64,000 nucleotides of DNA from Bacillus mycoides (GTDB taxonomy: Bacteria > Bacillota > Bacilli > Bacillales > Bacillaceae_G): contig NZ_CP036132.1 of NCBI RefSeq assembly GCF_018742245.1, positions 4,707,001 to 4,771,000 of the forward strand. The letters are read 5' to 3'. Made by a program: the position numbers and the translations under genes. The notes beneath the pieces are model-generated. The model was not told where the DNA came from. It made no database searches and saw nothing but the letters and a program-made list of their open reading frames with translations. Position 1 is the first letter of the stretch. Each line of letters opens with the position of its first letter. Of the stretch, positions 50,702-61,162 are shown piece after piece.

Positions 50702-53572
50702 TTATTGCGATAATTCTACTTCTTTTATCTTCTCTTTCATTCTTGCTTTATCACGATCTAAAATCTCTTTTAAATACTTACCTGTATACGAGCGTTCTTC
50801 TTTCACTACTTGTTCTGGCGTTCCGGAAGCAACGATTTGTCCGCCTTTGTCTCCGCCTTCTGGTCCAAGGTCAATGATATAATCAGCTGTTTTAATAACA
50901 TCTAAATTATGCTCAATTACAAGTACCGTCTCACCGCTCTCAACAAGACGTTGCAAAACTTCTAGAAGACGTGCAATATCATGTGCATGTAAGCCAGTCG
51001 TTGGCTCATCTAAAATGTATAACGTACGCCCTGTAGAACGACGGTGTAATTCAGAAGCTAATTTCACACGCTGCGCCTCACCACCTGATAACGTCGTAGC
51101 TGGTTGTCCTAATTTCATATAACCAAGCCCTACATCTACAAGCGTTTGAAGTTTACGCCTAATTTTCGGGATATTAGCAAAGAACTCTACCCCATCTTCA
51201 ATTGTCATCCCTAACACTTCAGAAATATTCTTATCTTTATATTTCACTTCTAACGTTTCACGGTTGTAACGTTTACCGTGACAAACTTCACACGGAACAT
51301 ACACGTCTGGTAAGAAATGCATTTCAATTTTAATAATTCCATCACCACGACACGCTTCACAACGGCCACCCTTTACGTTAAAGCTGAAACGTCCTTTTTG
51401 ATATCCACGTACTTTCGCTTCATTCGTTTGCGCAAATACATCACGAATATCATCAAATACACCCGTATATGTTGCTGGGTTGGAACGTGGTGTACGCCCG
51501 ATTGGTGATTGATCAATATCAATAACTTTATCTAACTGCTCAAGACCTTTAATTTCTTTATGAGCCCCTGGCTTCGCTTTCGCCTTATATAACTTTTGAG
51601 CTAACGATTTGTATAGCACTTCATTAATCATCGTACTTTTTCCAGAGCCAGATACGCCTGTTACTGCTACAAATGTTCCTAGAGGGAATGACATCTTCGC
51701 ATTCTTTAAGTTATTTTCTTTCGCACCGATAATCTCCACTTTACGTCCGTCACCTTTACGTCTTTCAAGTGGTACCGGAATAAACTCTTTACCGCTTAAA
51801 TATTTCCCTGTTAATGAATTCTCGTCTTGCATAACTTCAGCCGGTGTACCTGCTGATACAACTTCACCACCATGAATACCTGCACCAGGTCCGATATCAA
51901 GTAAATAATCAGCAGCCATCATCGTATCTTCATCATGCTCAACAACGATTAACGTATTTCCTAAATCACGCATTTCCTGCAATGTGCGAATAAGACGATC
52001 ATTATCACGCTGATGCAAACCGATAGAAGGCTCATCCAGAATGTAAAGTACGCCAGTAAGGCGCGAACCAATTTGTGTCGCTAAACGAATACGCTGCGCC
52101 TCACCACCTGATAGAGTTCCTGCGGCACGACTTAACGTTAAATAATCTAAACCGACGTTCACTAAGAACCCAACGCGCTCCTGAATTTCCCTTAAAATTA
52201 AATGAGCAATTTTCTGTTGTTTCTCAGTTAGCTCAACAGTTGAGAAGAATTCCTGTACTTCTTGAACAGAATATTTCGTTACATCGGCAATCGTTTTATC
52301 ACCAACGAAAACAGCTAAACTCTCAGGCTTTAAGCGTCCACCTTTACACTTCGGACAAGCTTGCTCTGCCATATATTTCTCCATTTGCTCACGAACATAA
52401 TCAGAACTCGTCTCACGATAACGACGCTCGATATTCGGAATAACACCTTCAAATAAAATCTCATTTTCCTTTACTTGACCAAATTCATTCACATAGCGGA
52501 AATAAACCTTCTCTTCCCCGCTTCCGTACAACACTTTATCAAATAACTCCTTCGGTATATCTTTCACTGGCATATCCATATCGATGCCGTAATGATTACA
52601 CACAGATTTTAATAATTGCGGGTAATATTGTGAACTTGTCGGTTCCCAAGGAGCAATCGCATGTTCATTTAATGATACATCCCAGTTCGGAATAACAAGT
52701 TCTAAATCTACCTCAAGCTTTGAGCCAAGTCCATCACAAGAAGGACACGCGCCGAACGGACTATTGAACGAGAACATACGCGGCTCTAATTCTCCGATTG
52801 AAAAACCACAATGCGGACAAGCATGATGTTCACTAAATAGAAGTTCTTCCTCTCCCATTACATCAATTAAAACTCGGCCCCCGCCAAGCTTTAAAGCACT
52901 TTCCAGTGAATCTGCAAGTCGGCTGGCAATTCCTTCTTTCACAACAATACGGTCAATAACAACTTCAATTGAATGCTTCTTATTTTTATCTAACGTAATC
53001 TCTTCAGATACATCCAGCATCTCTCCATCAACGCGCACACGAACATAACCTTGCTTCTTAATATCTTCTAATACTTTCGCATGCGCACCTTTACGCCCTG
53101 ACACGATAGGCGCTAGCACTTGCAACTTCGTACGTTCAGGATATTCAAGAACACGGTCTACCATCTGTTCCACTGTTTGTGATGTAATTTCAATTCCATG
53201 ACTCGGACAAATCGGCGTACCAATTCGTGCGAATAATAAACGTAAATAATCATAAATCTCTGTTACCGTTCCAACTGTTGAACGTGGATTACGACTCGTC
53301 GTTTTTTGATCAATTGAAATCGCTGGAGATAAACCTTCAATCGTATCAACATCCGGCTTATCCATTTGTCCTAAAAACTGGCGCGCATACGCGGATAAAG
53401 ATTCCACGTATCTGCGCTGCCCTTCTGCATAAATCGTATCGAATGCTAACGATGATTTCCCCGAACCAGACAATCCCGTCACAACAACAAGCTGATTTCT
53501 CGGAATGGTTACATCAATATTTTTTAAATTATGCGCTCTAGCACCTTTTACAACAATAAAATCTTTACTCAC
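50702..53572 (-). CDS. uvrA: Excinuclease ABC subunit A
   Basis: 956-residue ABC-type ATPase that recognises DNA damage. Two nucleotide-binding sites: Walker [10 protein letters not shown] (about 32-40) and GVSGSGKST (about 640), with two signatures LSGGEAQRI and LSGGEAQRV. Zinc fingers: CPHCGF/CPSCDG (about 252-283) and [16 protein letters not shown] (about 735-765). The GTG at 53572 has GGAAGGGTGA upstream. Its start is only six bases from the uvrB stop. Confidence 0.97.
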   Translation of the reverse strand: MSKDFIVVKGARAHNLKNIDVTIPRNQLVVVTGLSGSGKSSLAFDTIYAEGQRRYVESLSAYARQFLGQMDKPDVDTIEGLSPAISIDQKTTSRNPRSTVGTVTEIYDYLRLLFARIGTPICPSHGIEITSQTVEQMVDRVLEYPERTKLQVLAPIVSGRKGAHAKVLEDIKKQGYVRVRVDGEMLDVSEEITLDKNKKHSIEVVIDRIVVKEGIASRLADSLESALKLGGGRVLIDVMGEEELLFSEHHACPHCGFSIGELEPRMFSFNSPFGACPSCDGLGSKLEVDLELVIPNWDVSLNEHAIAPWEPTSSQYYPQLLKSVCNHYGIDMDMPVKDIPKELFDKVLYGSGEEKVYFRYVNEFGQVKENEILFEGVIPNIERRYRETSSDYVREQMEKYMAEQACPKCKGGRLKPESLAVFVGDKTIADVTKYSVQEVQEFFSTVELTEKQQKIAHLILREIQERVGFLVNVGLDYLTLSRAAGTLSGGEAQRIRLATQIGSRLTGVLYILDEPSIGLHQRDNDRLIRTLQEMRDLGNTLIVVEHDEDTMMAADYLLDIGPGAGIHGGEVVSAGTPAEVMQDENSLTGKYLSGKEFIPVPLERRKGDGRKVEIIGAKENNLKNAKMSFPLGTFVAVTGVSGSGKSTMINEVLYKSLAQKLYKAKAKPGAHKEIKGLEQLDKVIDIDQSPIGRTPRSNPATYTGVFDDIRDVFAQTNEAKVRGYQKGRFSFNVKGGRCEACRGDGIIKIEMHFLPDVYVPCEVCHGKRYNRETLEVKYKDKNISEVLGMTIEDGVEFFANIPKIRRKLQTLVDVGLGYMKLGQPATTLSGGEAQRVKLASELHRRSTGRTLYILDEPTTGLHAHDIARLLEVLQRLVESGETVLVIEHNLDVIKTADYIIDLGPEGGDKGGQIVASGTPEQVVKEERSYTGKYLKEILDRDKARMKEKIKEVELSQ

Positions 53573-53577
53573 TCTTT

Positions 53578-55554
53578 TCACCCTTCCGCTTTTAATTCTA
53601 GTAGTAAATCTCTTAATTCAGCTGCACGCTCGAAATCTAACGCCTTTGCTGCTTCTTTCATCTCTGCTTCCATCTTCGCAATTGTATTTTCACGTTCTTT
53701 TTTCGTCATCTTCTTAGCTGGTGCTGCTTCATATGTTTCCGTATCCTCAGCTGCTGTTGTCGCACGAATAACGTCACGAACGCCTTTTTGAATCGTCTTC
53801 GGCGTAATACCATGCTCTTTATTGTAAGCTTCTTGTATACTACGACGACGCTGTGTTTCTTCAATTGCAATTCCCATTGATCTCGTTATGCGATCTGCGT
53901 ACATAATAACGCGGCCGTTTTCATTACGTGCCGCACGACCAATTGTTTGAATTAATGAACGCTCTGACCGTAGGAACCCTTCCTTATCAGCATCTAAAAT
54001 AGCTACAAGTGATACTTCTGGAATATCTAATCCTTCTCGTAATAAGTTAATACCGACAAGTACATCAAACTTACCAAGGCGAAGATCACGAATAATTTCA
54101 ATACGTTCTAACGTTTTAATTTCAGAGTGAAGATAATTCACTTTAATTCCTACATCTTTTAAGTAATCCGTTAAATCCTCTGACATTTTTTTCGTTAAAG
54201 TCGTAATTAATACACGTTCATTTTTCGCAATCCGGTCATGGATTTCTCCTAATAAATCATCTATTTGTCCTTCAATTGGTCGTATATCAATTGGTGGATC
54301 TAAAAGCCCTGTTGGACGAATAATTTGTTCTATTGCTTTCGGTGACTGCTCTAACTCGTACGGTCCTGGCGTTGCCGAAACGTAAATAACTTGATTCGTT
54401 TTCTCTTCAAACTCATCAAACGTGAGCGGTCTATTATCTAAAGCTGATGGCAGACGGAATCCATGATCAACAAGCACTTGCTTACGTGCTTGGTCCCCGT
54501 TATACATCGCTCTTACTTGCGGAACCGATACGTGTGACTCATCCATAACAATTAAGAAATCCTCTGGAAAATAATCTAAAAGCGTATACGGCGTTGAACC
54601 TGCTGGACGAAGTGTTAAATGACGGGAATAGTTTTCGATTCCTGAGCAAAAGCCCATCTCGCGCATCATTTCTAAATCATAACGCGTTCGCTGTTCTATG
54701 CGCTGCGCTTCTAACAATTTACCGTTATCATTTAATTCTTTTAAACGCTCTTCTAATTCTTTTTCAATATTTTCAATAGCGACCTTCAGCTTTTCTTCAC
54801 GTGTAACGAAGTGAGATGCCGGGAAGATTGCTACATGATCACGTTCTGCTAATACTTCACCCGTTAATGCATTTACTTCTCGAATACGATCTATTTCATC
54901 CCCGAAAAATTCAATTCGAATACAATGCTCGTCAAGTGATGCCGGAAAGATCTCAACTACATCTCCGCGCACACGGAATGTACCACGCTTGAAATCAATA
55001 TCATTACGTCCATACTGTACATCAACAAGTTCACGAAGCAATTGATTACGATCCTTTTCCATACCAACTCGAAGTGAAACAACTAACTCGCGGTATTCTT
55101 CCGGAGAACCTAAACCGTATATGCATGACACACTCGCAACGATAATAACATCATCTCGTTCAAATAAGGAAGACGTTGCCGAGTGACGTAATTTATCAAT
55201 TTCATCGTTAATTTGCGCATCTTTTTCAATAAACGTATCCGTATGTGGTACGTACGCTTCCGGCTGATAATAATCGTAATAACTAACAAAATACTCCACA
55301 GAATTGTTAGGAAAGAAATCTTTCAGCTCACTATATAACTGTCCTGCTAACGTTTTATTATGAGCCATTACAAGTGTTGGCTTCTGCACTTCTTTAATGA
55401 CATTTGAAATCGTAAATGTCTTACCCGTTCCTGTCGCTCCAAGCAACACTTGCTTTTTCTTACCACTATTAATTCCCTCTACAAGCTTCTCTATCGCTCC
55501 CGGCTGATCACCTTGCGGGGAATACTCTGAGATAATTTCAAATGGATGTTCCAA
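53578..55554 (-). CDS. uvrB: Excinuclease ABC subunit B
   Basis: 658-residue helicase-like damage verifier. Walker [11 protein letters not shown] (about 39-48), the beta-hairpin [12 protein letters not shown] (about 93-104), helicase motifs DESHVS, SATPG and QTIGRAARN, and the C-terminal UVR motif ([15 protein letters not shown], about 640-654) that binds UvrC. TTG start with GAGGAGG 10 bases upstream. uvrB-uvrA operon behind a LexA box. Confidence 0.97.
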   Translation of the reverse strand: MEHPFEIISEYSPQGDQPGAIEKLVEGINSGKKKQVLLGATGTGKTFTISNVIKEVQKPTLVMAHNKTLAGQLYSELKDFFPNNSVEYFVSYYDYYQPEAYVPHTDTFIEKDAQINDEIDKLRHSATSSLFERDDVIIVASVSCIYGLGSPEEYRELVVSLRVGMEKDRNQLLRELVDVQYGRNDIDFKRGTFRVRGDVVEIFPASLDEHCIRIEFFGDEIDRIREVNALTGEVLAERDHVAIFPASHFVTREEKLKVAIENIEKELEERLKELNDNGKLLEAQRIEQRTRYDLEMMREMGFCSGIENYSRHLTLRPAGSTPYTLLDYFPEDFLIVMDESHVSVPQVRAMYNGDQARKQVLVDHGFRLPSALDNRPLTFDEFEEKTNQVIYVSATPGPYELEQSPKAIEQIIRPTGLLDPPIDIRPIEGQIDDLLGEIHDRIAKNERVLITTLTKKMSEDLTDYLKDVGIKVNYLHSEIKTLERIEIIRDLRLGKFDVLVGINLLREGLDIPEVSLVAILDADKEGFLRSERSLIQTIGRAARNENGRVIMYADRITRSMGIAIEETQRRRSIQEAYNKEHGITPKTIQKGVRDVIRATTAAEDTETYEAAPAKKMTKKERENTIAKMEAEMKEAAKALDFERAAELRDLLLELKAEG

Positions 55555-55626
55555 CTAAAAACCGACCTCCTCATAAAAATCTGTATTATTATTTTACCAC
55601 GAATGCCCATAAAAAACCTAAAAAAA

Positions 55627-55640
55627 CGAACAGATATTCG
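55627..55640 (-). promoter_or_regulatory. LexA (SOS) box of uvrBA
   Basis: CGAACAGATATTCG fits the Gram-positive SOS box CGAACN4GTTCG with one change in the second half. It lies 72 bases upstream of the uvrB start. Confidence 0.85.
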
Positions 55641-55667
55641 GTAAAGTTTTCGACAAGTTATACATAG

Positions 55668-55697
55668 AAAAAGGAAGGAGTAAATACTTCCTTCCTC
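55668..55697 (-). terminator. Terminator of the DUF4362 gene
   Basis: Minus strand: GGAAGGAAGTA, TT, TACTCCTTCC, then TTTTTCT. Confidence 0.85.
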
Positions 55698-55705
55698 TAT
55701 CAATT

Positions 55706-56137
55706 TTATTTTTTAGGTATATATAATAAGTCATATCCATTGCGCCCATTTTCATTCGTACAATCTATTAACCTATAAGCCGTTTCTGATTCATGTTGCT
55801 CTTTAACAATCCTTTTACAACTATCTTCATATATACCTGTACGATTACCAGCAAATTGATCTTGCCTATTATCTAACACATGAAGTATATCTGTCCCACT
55901 ATGCTCTAACATTTGAAAAACCGGATCACCTTCATGTGTATAATGTACAATTCTTATTTTATCAACTGCCCCTTGTTCCACATTCAAAACGAACTTTTCG
56001 AATTTATCTAGATTAGAAATTTCTCCCCCCTTTGCAATGACATCATTTTTCTTATCAATTGTACTAGTAGGTTGTGAGCATGCTACTAAGCTAAAGAGAA
56101 CTAGGCATATAAAACCGCTTCTTTTTTCTATTGTCAT
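55706..56137 (-). CDS. DUF4362 family lipoprotein
   Basis: 143 residues. Signal peptide with lipobox SLVACSQ (Cys about 20), then a DUF4362 domain recognised from GGEISNLDKFEKFVLNVEQG and KIRIVHYTHEGDPVFQMLEH, with two further cysteines (SCKRIV, IDCTNE) probably paired. Function unknown. The AGGAGAGG ribosome site is only a few bases from the ATG. Confidence 0.82.
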   Translation of the reverse strand: MTIEKRSGFICLVLFSLVACSQPTSTIDKKNDVIAKGGEISNLDKFEKFVLNVEQGAVDKIRIVHYTHEGDPVFQMLEHSGTDILHVLDNRQDQFAGNRTGIYEDSCKRIVKEQHESETAYRLIDCTNENGRNGYDLLYIPKK

Positions 56138-56165
56138 CCTCTCCTATAAAAATTATTTGTATACC

Positions 56166-56195
56166 TAAAAAGCTACTTTCCTCTATGAAAGTAGC
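56166..56195 (-). terminator. Terminator of the MerR/membrane protein unit
   Basis: Minus strand arms AAGCTACTTTC and GAAAGTAGCTT around 6 bases, followed by TTTTA. It overlaps the last codons of the upstream coding region. Confidence 0.85.
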
Positions 56196-56803
56196 TTCTC
56201 GTTTCCTTTCTCCTTCTTCGGAAAAATCACATATGAAAATGAAATTGCAGTATCCGCTAAAAGAATAATAGCCCACACTTGGCTTACACGGCTTGCTGCT
56301 CTATTTAAAACGATTCCTGACTCTAACCAATTTCCCCACTGTTCTACTGGAATAAGCCCATACATGAAGAAAAAGAATATATGAACAGCAACAAACAAAA
56401 TAAGATGTAAAACCCAATTTTTCATTTCCTGCTTCGCATGCGCCCTACCTGTTACTTCAAGTTGTTCTTCGATAATAGGCGCCGGTTCATTCCGCCACTT
56501 CGCAACTAGTTTTTGTACATATATATCTAGCTTCTTCAAATCCTTTTTCCCGTAAAAGACAGCATACAATAATATAATTACAGTAATGATTTGAAAATTA
56601 GAGAATTTCCCTGTTTGATAATAGTCCACTACTCCTAAAGTTAAAATAAACACTTCATTTACTAGTAGCACAATCCCCATAATAAAGCTCGCCTTTTTCA
56701 AGCGAAATCCATACCTTAGTAAAAAGAAACCGATAGCTGATAACCAAAATACAATCTCTGCCCCAATTAAAAAATACCAACGATATTCTGCGAGTATACT
56801 CAT
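56183..56803 (-). CDS. Membrane protein of unknown function
   Basis: 206 residues, about six hydrophobic helices (9-29, 38-60, 70-85, 130-148, 165-180 and 180-195), a basic cytoplasmic loop (GKKDLKKLDIYVQKLVAKWR) and a basic tail. I do not recognise the family. Its start overlaps the MerR stop (ATGA), so it is the regulator's target partner or a co-regulated transporter. Confidence 0.72.
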   Translation of the reverse strand: MSILAEYRWYFLIGAEIVFWLSAIGFFLLRYGFRLKKASFIMGIVLLVNEVFILTLGVVDYYQTGKFSNFQIITVIILLYAVFYGKKDLKKLDIYVQKLVAKWRNEPAPIIEEQLEVTGRAHAKQEMKNWVLHLILFVAVHIFFFFMYGLIPVEQWGNWLESGIVLNRAASRVSQVWAIILLADTAISFSYVIFPKKEKGNEKLLS

Positions 56804-57561
56804 TTATCCCTCTCCCTTTCGTCATATATACGAAAAGCCTCATCCATATATAATAGAAGCTCTTCTTCAATTGGATACATACTCATTTTCTGTGAATCTT
56901 CTTTTGACTTTCTTACTTCCCACAATTTATCTAAAAATGCTTCATCACCATTAGCCATCTCTAAACACTTCAGCATTAATTTCTTTGTTGCGCCTTGTAC
57001 CTCATCACATGATGCTTCCTTACCGTCTTTCATAAAGTTACGTAATTGCTTTAATACATCTACCCAATCTAATACATTCGGATCTTCTTCACTCATATTT
57101 GGTAAATTACGAAGTAAATCTTGCTCTTCCTTTGAAAACAATTCATTTTGGAATATTTCACGTATACGAGGAGACTGTTTCGAAAGCTGAATGAGTTCAA
57201 ACATAACTTTCCAATCCAGTTCTCCCTCCACATCTACCGAATACACAACGGCTTGTAAAACACGCTCCATTCGATTGAATTTCTTTTGTTCTTCCTGTAC
57301 AAATCTAAGTTGTTTTTCAAGCGAGTCTTTTAAGTTAAGTTCACCTTTTACTAACATATTCGTAATCTCTTTTAATGAAAAACCCATTTCTTTTAAAAAT
57401 AAAATTTGCTGCAAACGAACAACATCTCTCTCACTATATAACCGATGTCCTCCATCAGTTTTCCCACTCGGCTTTAATAAATCGATTTGATCATAATAAC
57501 GTAACGTCCTTACTGTAACCCCTGTTTCCCTCGTTAGTTCTTGAATTGAAATCAACTCCAT
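56800..57561 (-). CDS. MerR-family regulator with long effector domain
   Basis: 253 residues. N-terminal MerR winged helix SIQELTRETGVTVRTLRYYDQIDLLKPSGK (split; about 4-33), then the dimerisation helix and a C-terminal helical domain (about 110-250) of the TipAS/Mta-like kind, for which small hydrophobic or antibiotic ligands are typical. ATG 57561 with AAGGAG 8 bases upstream. It is followed by a membrane protein gene in the same transcript. A 19-bp-spaced promoter with an operator-like dyad is just upstream, so it likely activates itself. Confidence 0.9.
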   Translation of the reverse strand: MELISIQELTRETGVTVRTLRYYDQIDLLKPSGKTDGGHRLYSERDVVRLQQILFLKEMGFSLKEITNMLVKGELNLKDSLEKQLRFVQEEQKKFNRMERVLQAVVYSVDVEGELDWKVMFELIQLSKQSPRIREIFQNELFSKEEQDLLRNLPNMSEEDPNVLDWVDVLKQLRNFMKDGKEASCDEVQGATKKLMLKCLEMANGDEAFLDKLWEVRKSKEDSQKMSMYPIEEELLLYMDEAFRIYDERERDK

Positions 57562-57576
57562 CACCTCTTCTCCTTC

Positions 57577-57607
57577 ATTATAAAAGGTGACGTAACGTAA
57601 CTTTCAA
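57577..57607 (-). promoter_or_regulatory. MerR-type promoter with 19-bp spacer
   Basis: Minus strand -35 TTGAAA (57602-57607) and -10 TATAAT (57577-57582) are 19 bases apart, the overlong spacer that MerR-type activators untwist. The spacer has a partly symmetric GTTACGTTACGTCAC. The +1 would lie near 57570, giving a very short leader of about 9 bases before the MerR ATG. Confidence 0.8.
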
Positions 57608-57625
57608 GTAGTTTGTAAAAAAAAT

Positions 57626-57664
57626 ACAAAAAGCTGTTTATACCTTTTGTATAAACAGCTTTTA
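57626..57664 (-). terminator. Terminator of the small membrane-protein gene
   Basis: Arms AAGCTGTTTATA and TATAAACAGCTT around about 7 bases; A/T tracts on both sides. It lies upstream of the MerR promoter. Confidence 0.85.
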
Positions 57665-57889
57665 TGGAAGTAACCCCTTTTGTATAGCACGTCCACAAGA
57701 CAAAATAATTGCCCCAACAACAACACTTGTTGCTGTTTTATGGTAATCCGCTAACATTAATAAATAGTATGATAAACCTACAGCACCAATCATAATACAT
57801 ACACTTGGCCCTGGATTGCGAGAGAAGTTTTGCATCCCCCACAAAAGTGCAAATATAGCCGTAGCGACACATAACACCGGTAATCCCAT
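57662..57889 (-). CDS. Small membrane protein of unknown function
   Basis: 75 residues, two to three hydrophobic helices (about 2-19, 31-48, 55-67). No family recognised. No regulator of its own; it sits between the MerR unit and the XRE membrane cluster, and its terminator overlaps its stop. Confidence 0.6.
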   Translation of the reverse strand: MGLPVLCVATAIFALLWGMQNFSRNPGPSVCIMIGAVGLSYYLLMLADYHKTATSVVVGAIILSCGRAIQKGLLP

Positions 57890-57952
57890 CCCAGTTCCCC
57901 TTTATATATTTATTTGATTTCCCTTGTTGCTAATACACTCGTCGATGCCATG

Positions 57953-58171
57953 CTAATTACCAGCCTCTTTCTTATTTCTATATTTCCACTTCGGCCAATA
58001 ATTCACAAAGAAATAAACAAACTGCCCGAGTACAAATAAAACAAATGGCATACCAGCATTTCCATAAACAATTAAATTGTACAAACTCCATATTGCTAAA
58101 CTTATCACGAAAAATAATCCTACATATTTAAACGCTTTGTCAGATTGAAATCTCTCAAACTCGTCTTGCAT
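57953..58171 (-). CDS. Small two-helix membrane protein
   Basis: 72 residues: charged N-terminus (MQDEFERFQSDKAF), two helices (about 15-34, 40-58) and a basic tail (PKWKYRNKKEAGN). It lies 18 bases downstream of the 129-residue membrane protein and is the third gene of an XRE-controlled unit. Unknown function. Confidence 0.65.
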   Translation of the reverse strand: MQDEFERFQSDKAFKYVGLFFVISLAIWSLYNLIVYGNAGMPFVLFVLGQFVYFFVNYWPKWKYRNKKEAGN

Positions 58172-58189
58172 TTTTCATTCCTCCTATCG

Positions 58190-58579
58190 CTATGCTCGTT
58201 TTCCCGCCATAACTCCTACGATGAGACTACCAGCAAATAAGAAACTACATACAATGAATATTTCTGGCGTAGGTATGGCATCTCTGCCTACGATTTTGCT
58301 AGCGCCAATGTAAACAATGAGAAGGACAAATGCGAATATAAGCGAGACATTTACATGCCTTTTTATATTTTCATTTACTCGCTCATCTATATCTGGAACT
58401 TCCTCTTTTTTGTACTTACGTTTTTTATAATACGTATACACTGTTAAAAGTAGAATTGCTAAAATGTTACTAACTATTAGCGATAACATCGGTATGGATG
58501 GATCCATAATACGAACTAAAACGTCCCCTCCACATAATCCTAAGACAGTAGCGATATACAACTTTTTAGTATCGTTCAT
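58190..58579 (-). CDS. Four-helix membrane protein in an XRE-controlled unit
   Basis: 129 residues, two pairs of hydrophobic helices (about 7-25, 31-50, 75-95 and 105-124) joined by a charged loop KKRKYKKEEVPDIDERVNEN. Such proteins (DUF2178/DUF3796-like by architecture, not confirmed) commonly follow small XRE genes in B. cereus. 11 bases after the XRE gene. Confidence 0.7.
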   Translation of the reverse strand: MNDTKKLYIATVLGLCGGDVLVRIMDPSIPMLSLIVSNILAILLLTVYTYYKKRKYKKEEVPDIDERVNENIKRHVNVSLIFAFVLLIVYIGASKIVGRDAIPTPEIFIVCSFLFAGSLIVGVMAGKRA

Positions 58580-58590
58580 TTTCTCTCCCC

Positions 58591-58782
58591 TTACTCCAGC
58601 GTAAATATTTCCTCTACCTTCATTCCAAAATATTTGGCGATTTTTAGGGATAACTCTAGACTCGGGTTATAGTGGTAGTTCTCAATCGCCACGATTGTCT
58701 GCCGCGTCACTTGCATCGCCTTTGCCATTTCAACTTGTGTTATATGATGTTGCTTTCGTAATTCTTTAATTTTATTTTTCAC
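58591..58782 (-). CDS. Small XRE-family transcriptional regulator
   Basis: 63 residues, one helix-turn-helix (IKELRKQHHITQVEMAKAMQ and VTRQTIVAIENYHYNPSLEL) with the common end YFGMKVEEIFTLE. I place the start at GTG 58782, with GGTGGAG 9 bases upstream; ATG starts slightly upstream are too close. It is the first gene of the unit with the four-helix and two-helix membrane proteins; two identical palindromes flank its promoter. Confidence 0.85.
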   Translation of the reverse strand: MKNKIKELRKQHHITQVEMAKAMQVTRQTIVAIENYHYNPSLELSLKIAKYFGMKVEEIFTLE

Positions 58783-58805
58783 ACCCATAGGCTCCACCTT
58801 CGAAA

Positions 58806-58865
58806 GTAAAGATATCTTTACTTTAATTATAAATATTTTCCAATTCTAAGTAAAGATATCTTTAC
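58806..58865 (-). promoter_or_regulatory. Promoter of the XRE unit flanked by two identical palindromic operators
   Basis: Perfect 16-base palindrome GTAAAGATATCTTTAC at 58806-58821 and again at 58850-58865, centres 44 bases apart (about four helical turns). Between them, minus strand -35 TTTACT (58849-58854, inside the upstream palindrome) and -10 TATAAT (58826-58831) with a 17-base spacer. The downstream palindrome covers the expected start site. This is a strong looping-repressor layout, most simply for the adjacent XRE protein. Confidence 0.9.
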
Positions 58866-58925
58866 AAATTTTAGAAAAACATTTCACTAAACACCTTCTC
58901 TAACACAGTAAGACAGGAATTAAAT

Positions 58926-58975
58926 TTATATCGGCGATTTTTTAAATATATCGACTTACCGACAAATATCGACAT
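58926..58975. repeat. Iterated ATATATCGAC element (family 3), second locus
   Basis: TATATCGGCGATTTTTTAAA followed by TATATCGACTTACCGACAAA and TATCGACA. Same phrase order as 39171-39281. Confidence 0.7.
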
Positions 58976-58993
58976 CTGTAGCACTATAGGCAT

Positions 58994-59036
58994 AAGAAAG
59001 AAGCTGTCCCAAAATATCTTTTGGGACAGCTTCTTC
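58994..59036 (-). terminator. Terminator of the YeiH-like gene
   Basis: Perfect 12-base arms GCTGTCCCAAAA and TTTTGGGACAGC around 4 bases; on the minus strand TTCTTTC follows. Confidence 0.85.
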
Positions 59037-59042
59037 GTCTTA

Positions 59043-60065
59043 CTACATAAATCCTAACGCATATACAAGAACGTACCCAAGTACCGAAAGGCAAACCGAG
59101 CCAATTAGCCCTGCCACGAATGCCCTACTTCCTAATTTACGGAACGTTTTAAACTCTACATTTAAACCTAGCCCTGCCATCGCCATTGCAATAAGCATGT
59201 ACGCAATTACTACAATGTATCCGGCAACAACTTCTGGGATAATCCCAAGCGAATGCACCGCACTCATTGCTAAAAATCCGAAGATGAACCAAGGAATCGG
59301 AAGGTCGCGCCACGATTTTTTTTCTTTGCTTCCCTCGCTCTTGCCAAACCATAGTCCAATTAAAATCGCTACTGGCACAAGCATCGCTACGCGCGTTAAT
59401 TTCACAATAACTGCGATGTCTACAGCCGTGCTACCTCCTGGTGCCGCAGCAGCGATAACATGAGCGATTTCGTGCAATGTCGCACCTGCGAACACGCCGT
59501 AACCATAGGGTGAGAAGCCAAGCACTGGGTATAATAGCGTATAAATAAGTGTAAATATTGTACCTAAAATTGCAATAATCGCTGCCCCAACTGCCGTCTC
59601 TTCATCTTTCGCTTTCACTTGCGGTGCAATTGCCACGACCGCAGCCGCACCACAAATCGCCGTTCCGCACGCCGTTAAAATTCCAAGTTTCTTTTCTACT
59701 TTAAATACTTTCGTTAGTCCATATACAACGAAAATTGTAAATGTAATCACAACCGCTGCGATGACCAATACTTTCGGCCCCGCCTTTGCAATATCTACAA
59801 GGTTTAACCGCATTCCAAGTAAGATGATCCCAAAACGTAGCAACTTCTTACTCGCAAAGTTCGTTCCCGCTATCGCTTCTTGAGGAATTCCGATTGCCGC
59901 GCGCCAAACCATCCCGATTAGAATAGCGATTACTAATTGTCCCATAATATTTAAAAATGGAAGCTCTGCTAAATATTTCGCGGCGATTGCGATTAATAAC
60001 GTAATCCCAATACCTTGCGAAAATCCAAAGCCCTTCTTCTTTTGTATAACAAGTGTTTGTTCCAC
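59043..60065 (-). CDS. YeiH family putative sulfate exporter (UPF0324)
   Basis: 340-residue membrane protein of about ten helices. The YeiH/PSE family segments are visible: [43 protein letters not shown] and [16 protein letters not shown]. Start: GTG 60065 with GGGGTGG upstream; the longer frame adds 12 unlike residues. It is divergent from a LysR gene, the YeiE/YeiH arrangement known from enterobacteria. A sulfite/sulfate efflux role is inferred from the family name. Confidence 0.88.
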   Translation of the reverse strand: MEQTLVIQKKKGFGFSQGIGITLLIAIAAKYLAELPFLNIMGQLVIAILIGMVWRAAIGIPQEAIAGTNFASKKLLRFGIILLGMRLNLVDIAKAGPKVLVIAAVVITFTIFVVYGLTKVFKVEKKLGILTACGTAICGAAAVVAIAPQVKAKDEETAVGAAIIAILGTIFTLIYTLLYPVLGFSPYGYGVFAGATLHEIAHVIAAAAPGGSTAVDIAVIVKLTRVAMLVPVAILIGLWFGKSEGSKEKKSWRDLPIPWFIFGFLAMSAVHSLGIIPEVVAGYIVVIAYMLIAMAMAGLGLNVEFKTFRKLGSRAFVAGLIGSVCLSVLGYVLVYALGFM

Positions 60066-60217
60066 TTTATACCACCCCAATAATCGTATTGGAACATGCA
60101 TGTTCTTTCTAGTTACATTATAAGAGAATTTTTATAATAAGTTTAATATCAATATTGAATCCCTATCATCAGAAATACTTATGATAAAATGAAAACAAAA
60201 ATAAAGGGGCCTAACAA

Positions 60218-61111
60218 ATGAACGTCGACATTTTGAAAATCTTTGTTACTGTCGTTGAACAAAAACATTTTTCGCGTGCTGCGGAACTATTAAACCTTTC
60301 ACAACCCGGGGTTAGTATGCACATTCGCAACTTGGAAAATGAATTGGGGACTACACTTATTCAGCGCTCCCCAAAGCACGTCCAAGTTACCGAAGCTGGA
60401 AACATATTATACATACACGCAAAGCAAATGCTTTCACTTTATGAAGATGCGAAACAAGAAATTAATGAATTGCACAACGTCGTAACGGGAACGCTGCGAA
60501 TCGGCGCTAGCTTTACAATTGGCGAATACTTACTTCCAAAAATACTTGCGCGCTTTGCGAATGAAAATCCGCACGTCGAAGTTCATACATTTATCTCAAA
60601 TACGGAAGAAGTTTTGCAAAGCCTCCGCTCTAATCAAATTGATATCGGCTTAGTGGAAGGGCAAGTCGTATATGCTGACGTGGACGTTGAAACGTTTATG
60701 CAAGATGAAATGAAGCTCGTCGTCCCTCCAAATCATCCATTACTTCACATCAAGGATATAAACGAAACTACTCTCCAAGACCAAGTATGGGTATTAAGAG
60801 AAAGTGGCTCTGGGACACGTGCCTATAGCGATCGTTTCATTCATCAACATCATTTAAAAATGAAACGATTCTTTACATTTAGTAGCATTCAAAGCGTAAA
60901 GGAAGCCGTCGCTGCCGGGCTCGGCATCGCTATACTTTCTGACTGGACCGTGCGGAAAGAACTACTAGCCAAAGAACTATTCCACGTCGAAGTTCCAAAT
61001 GAAAAGCTAATCCGTCCATTCTCCATCGTGCGCGGCAAATATTTTATCCCTTCTAAGGCTATTCAGGTCTTTTTAAATCATGTAGATTCTTTTGCGAAAA
61101 AACAGAGTTGA
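60218..61111 (+). CDS. LysR-family regulator, divergent from the YeiH gene (YeiE-like)
   Basis: 297 residues. N-terminal helix-turn-helix FSRAAELLNLSQPGVSMHIRNLENELG (split, about 18-44) and a C-terminal type 2 periplasmic-binding fold (about 90-290). Transcribed away from the transporter with a 152-base shared spacer, so it most likely controls it and itself. AAAGGGG before the ATG. Its stop overlaps the -35 of the next promoter. Confidence 0.9.
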   Translation: MNVDILKIFVTVVEQKHFSRAAELLNLSQPGVSMHIRNLENELGTTLIQRSPKHVQVTEAGNILYIHAKQMLSLYEDAKQEINELHNVVTGTLRIGASFTIGEYLLPKILARFANENPHVEVHTFISNTEEVLQSLRSNQIDIGLVEGQVVYADVDVETFMQDEMKLVVPPNHPLLHIKDINETTLQDQVWVLRESGSGTRAYSDRFIHQHHLKMKRFFTFSSIQSVKEAVAAGLGIAILSDWTVRKELLAKELFHVEVPNEKLIRPFSIVRGKYFIPSKAIQVFLNHVDSFAKKQS

Positions 61112-61139
61112 CCTTCACATTAGTGTGAAGGTTTACAAT
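61108..61139 (+). promoter_or_regulatory. MerR-type promoter (20-bp spacer) with perfect palindrome
   Basis: TTGACC (61108-61113) and TACAAT (61134-61139) are 20 bases apart. The spacer carries perfect nine-base arms ACCTTCACA (61111-61119) and TGTGAAGGT (61124-61132), separated by TTAG. It is the MerR-family operator for the next gene. Confidence 0.88.
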
Positions 61140-61162
61140 ATCTTTAAAAGGAGTGAAACACA

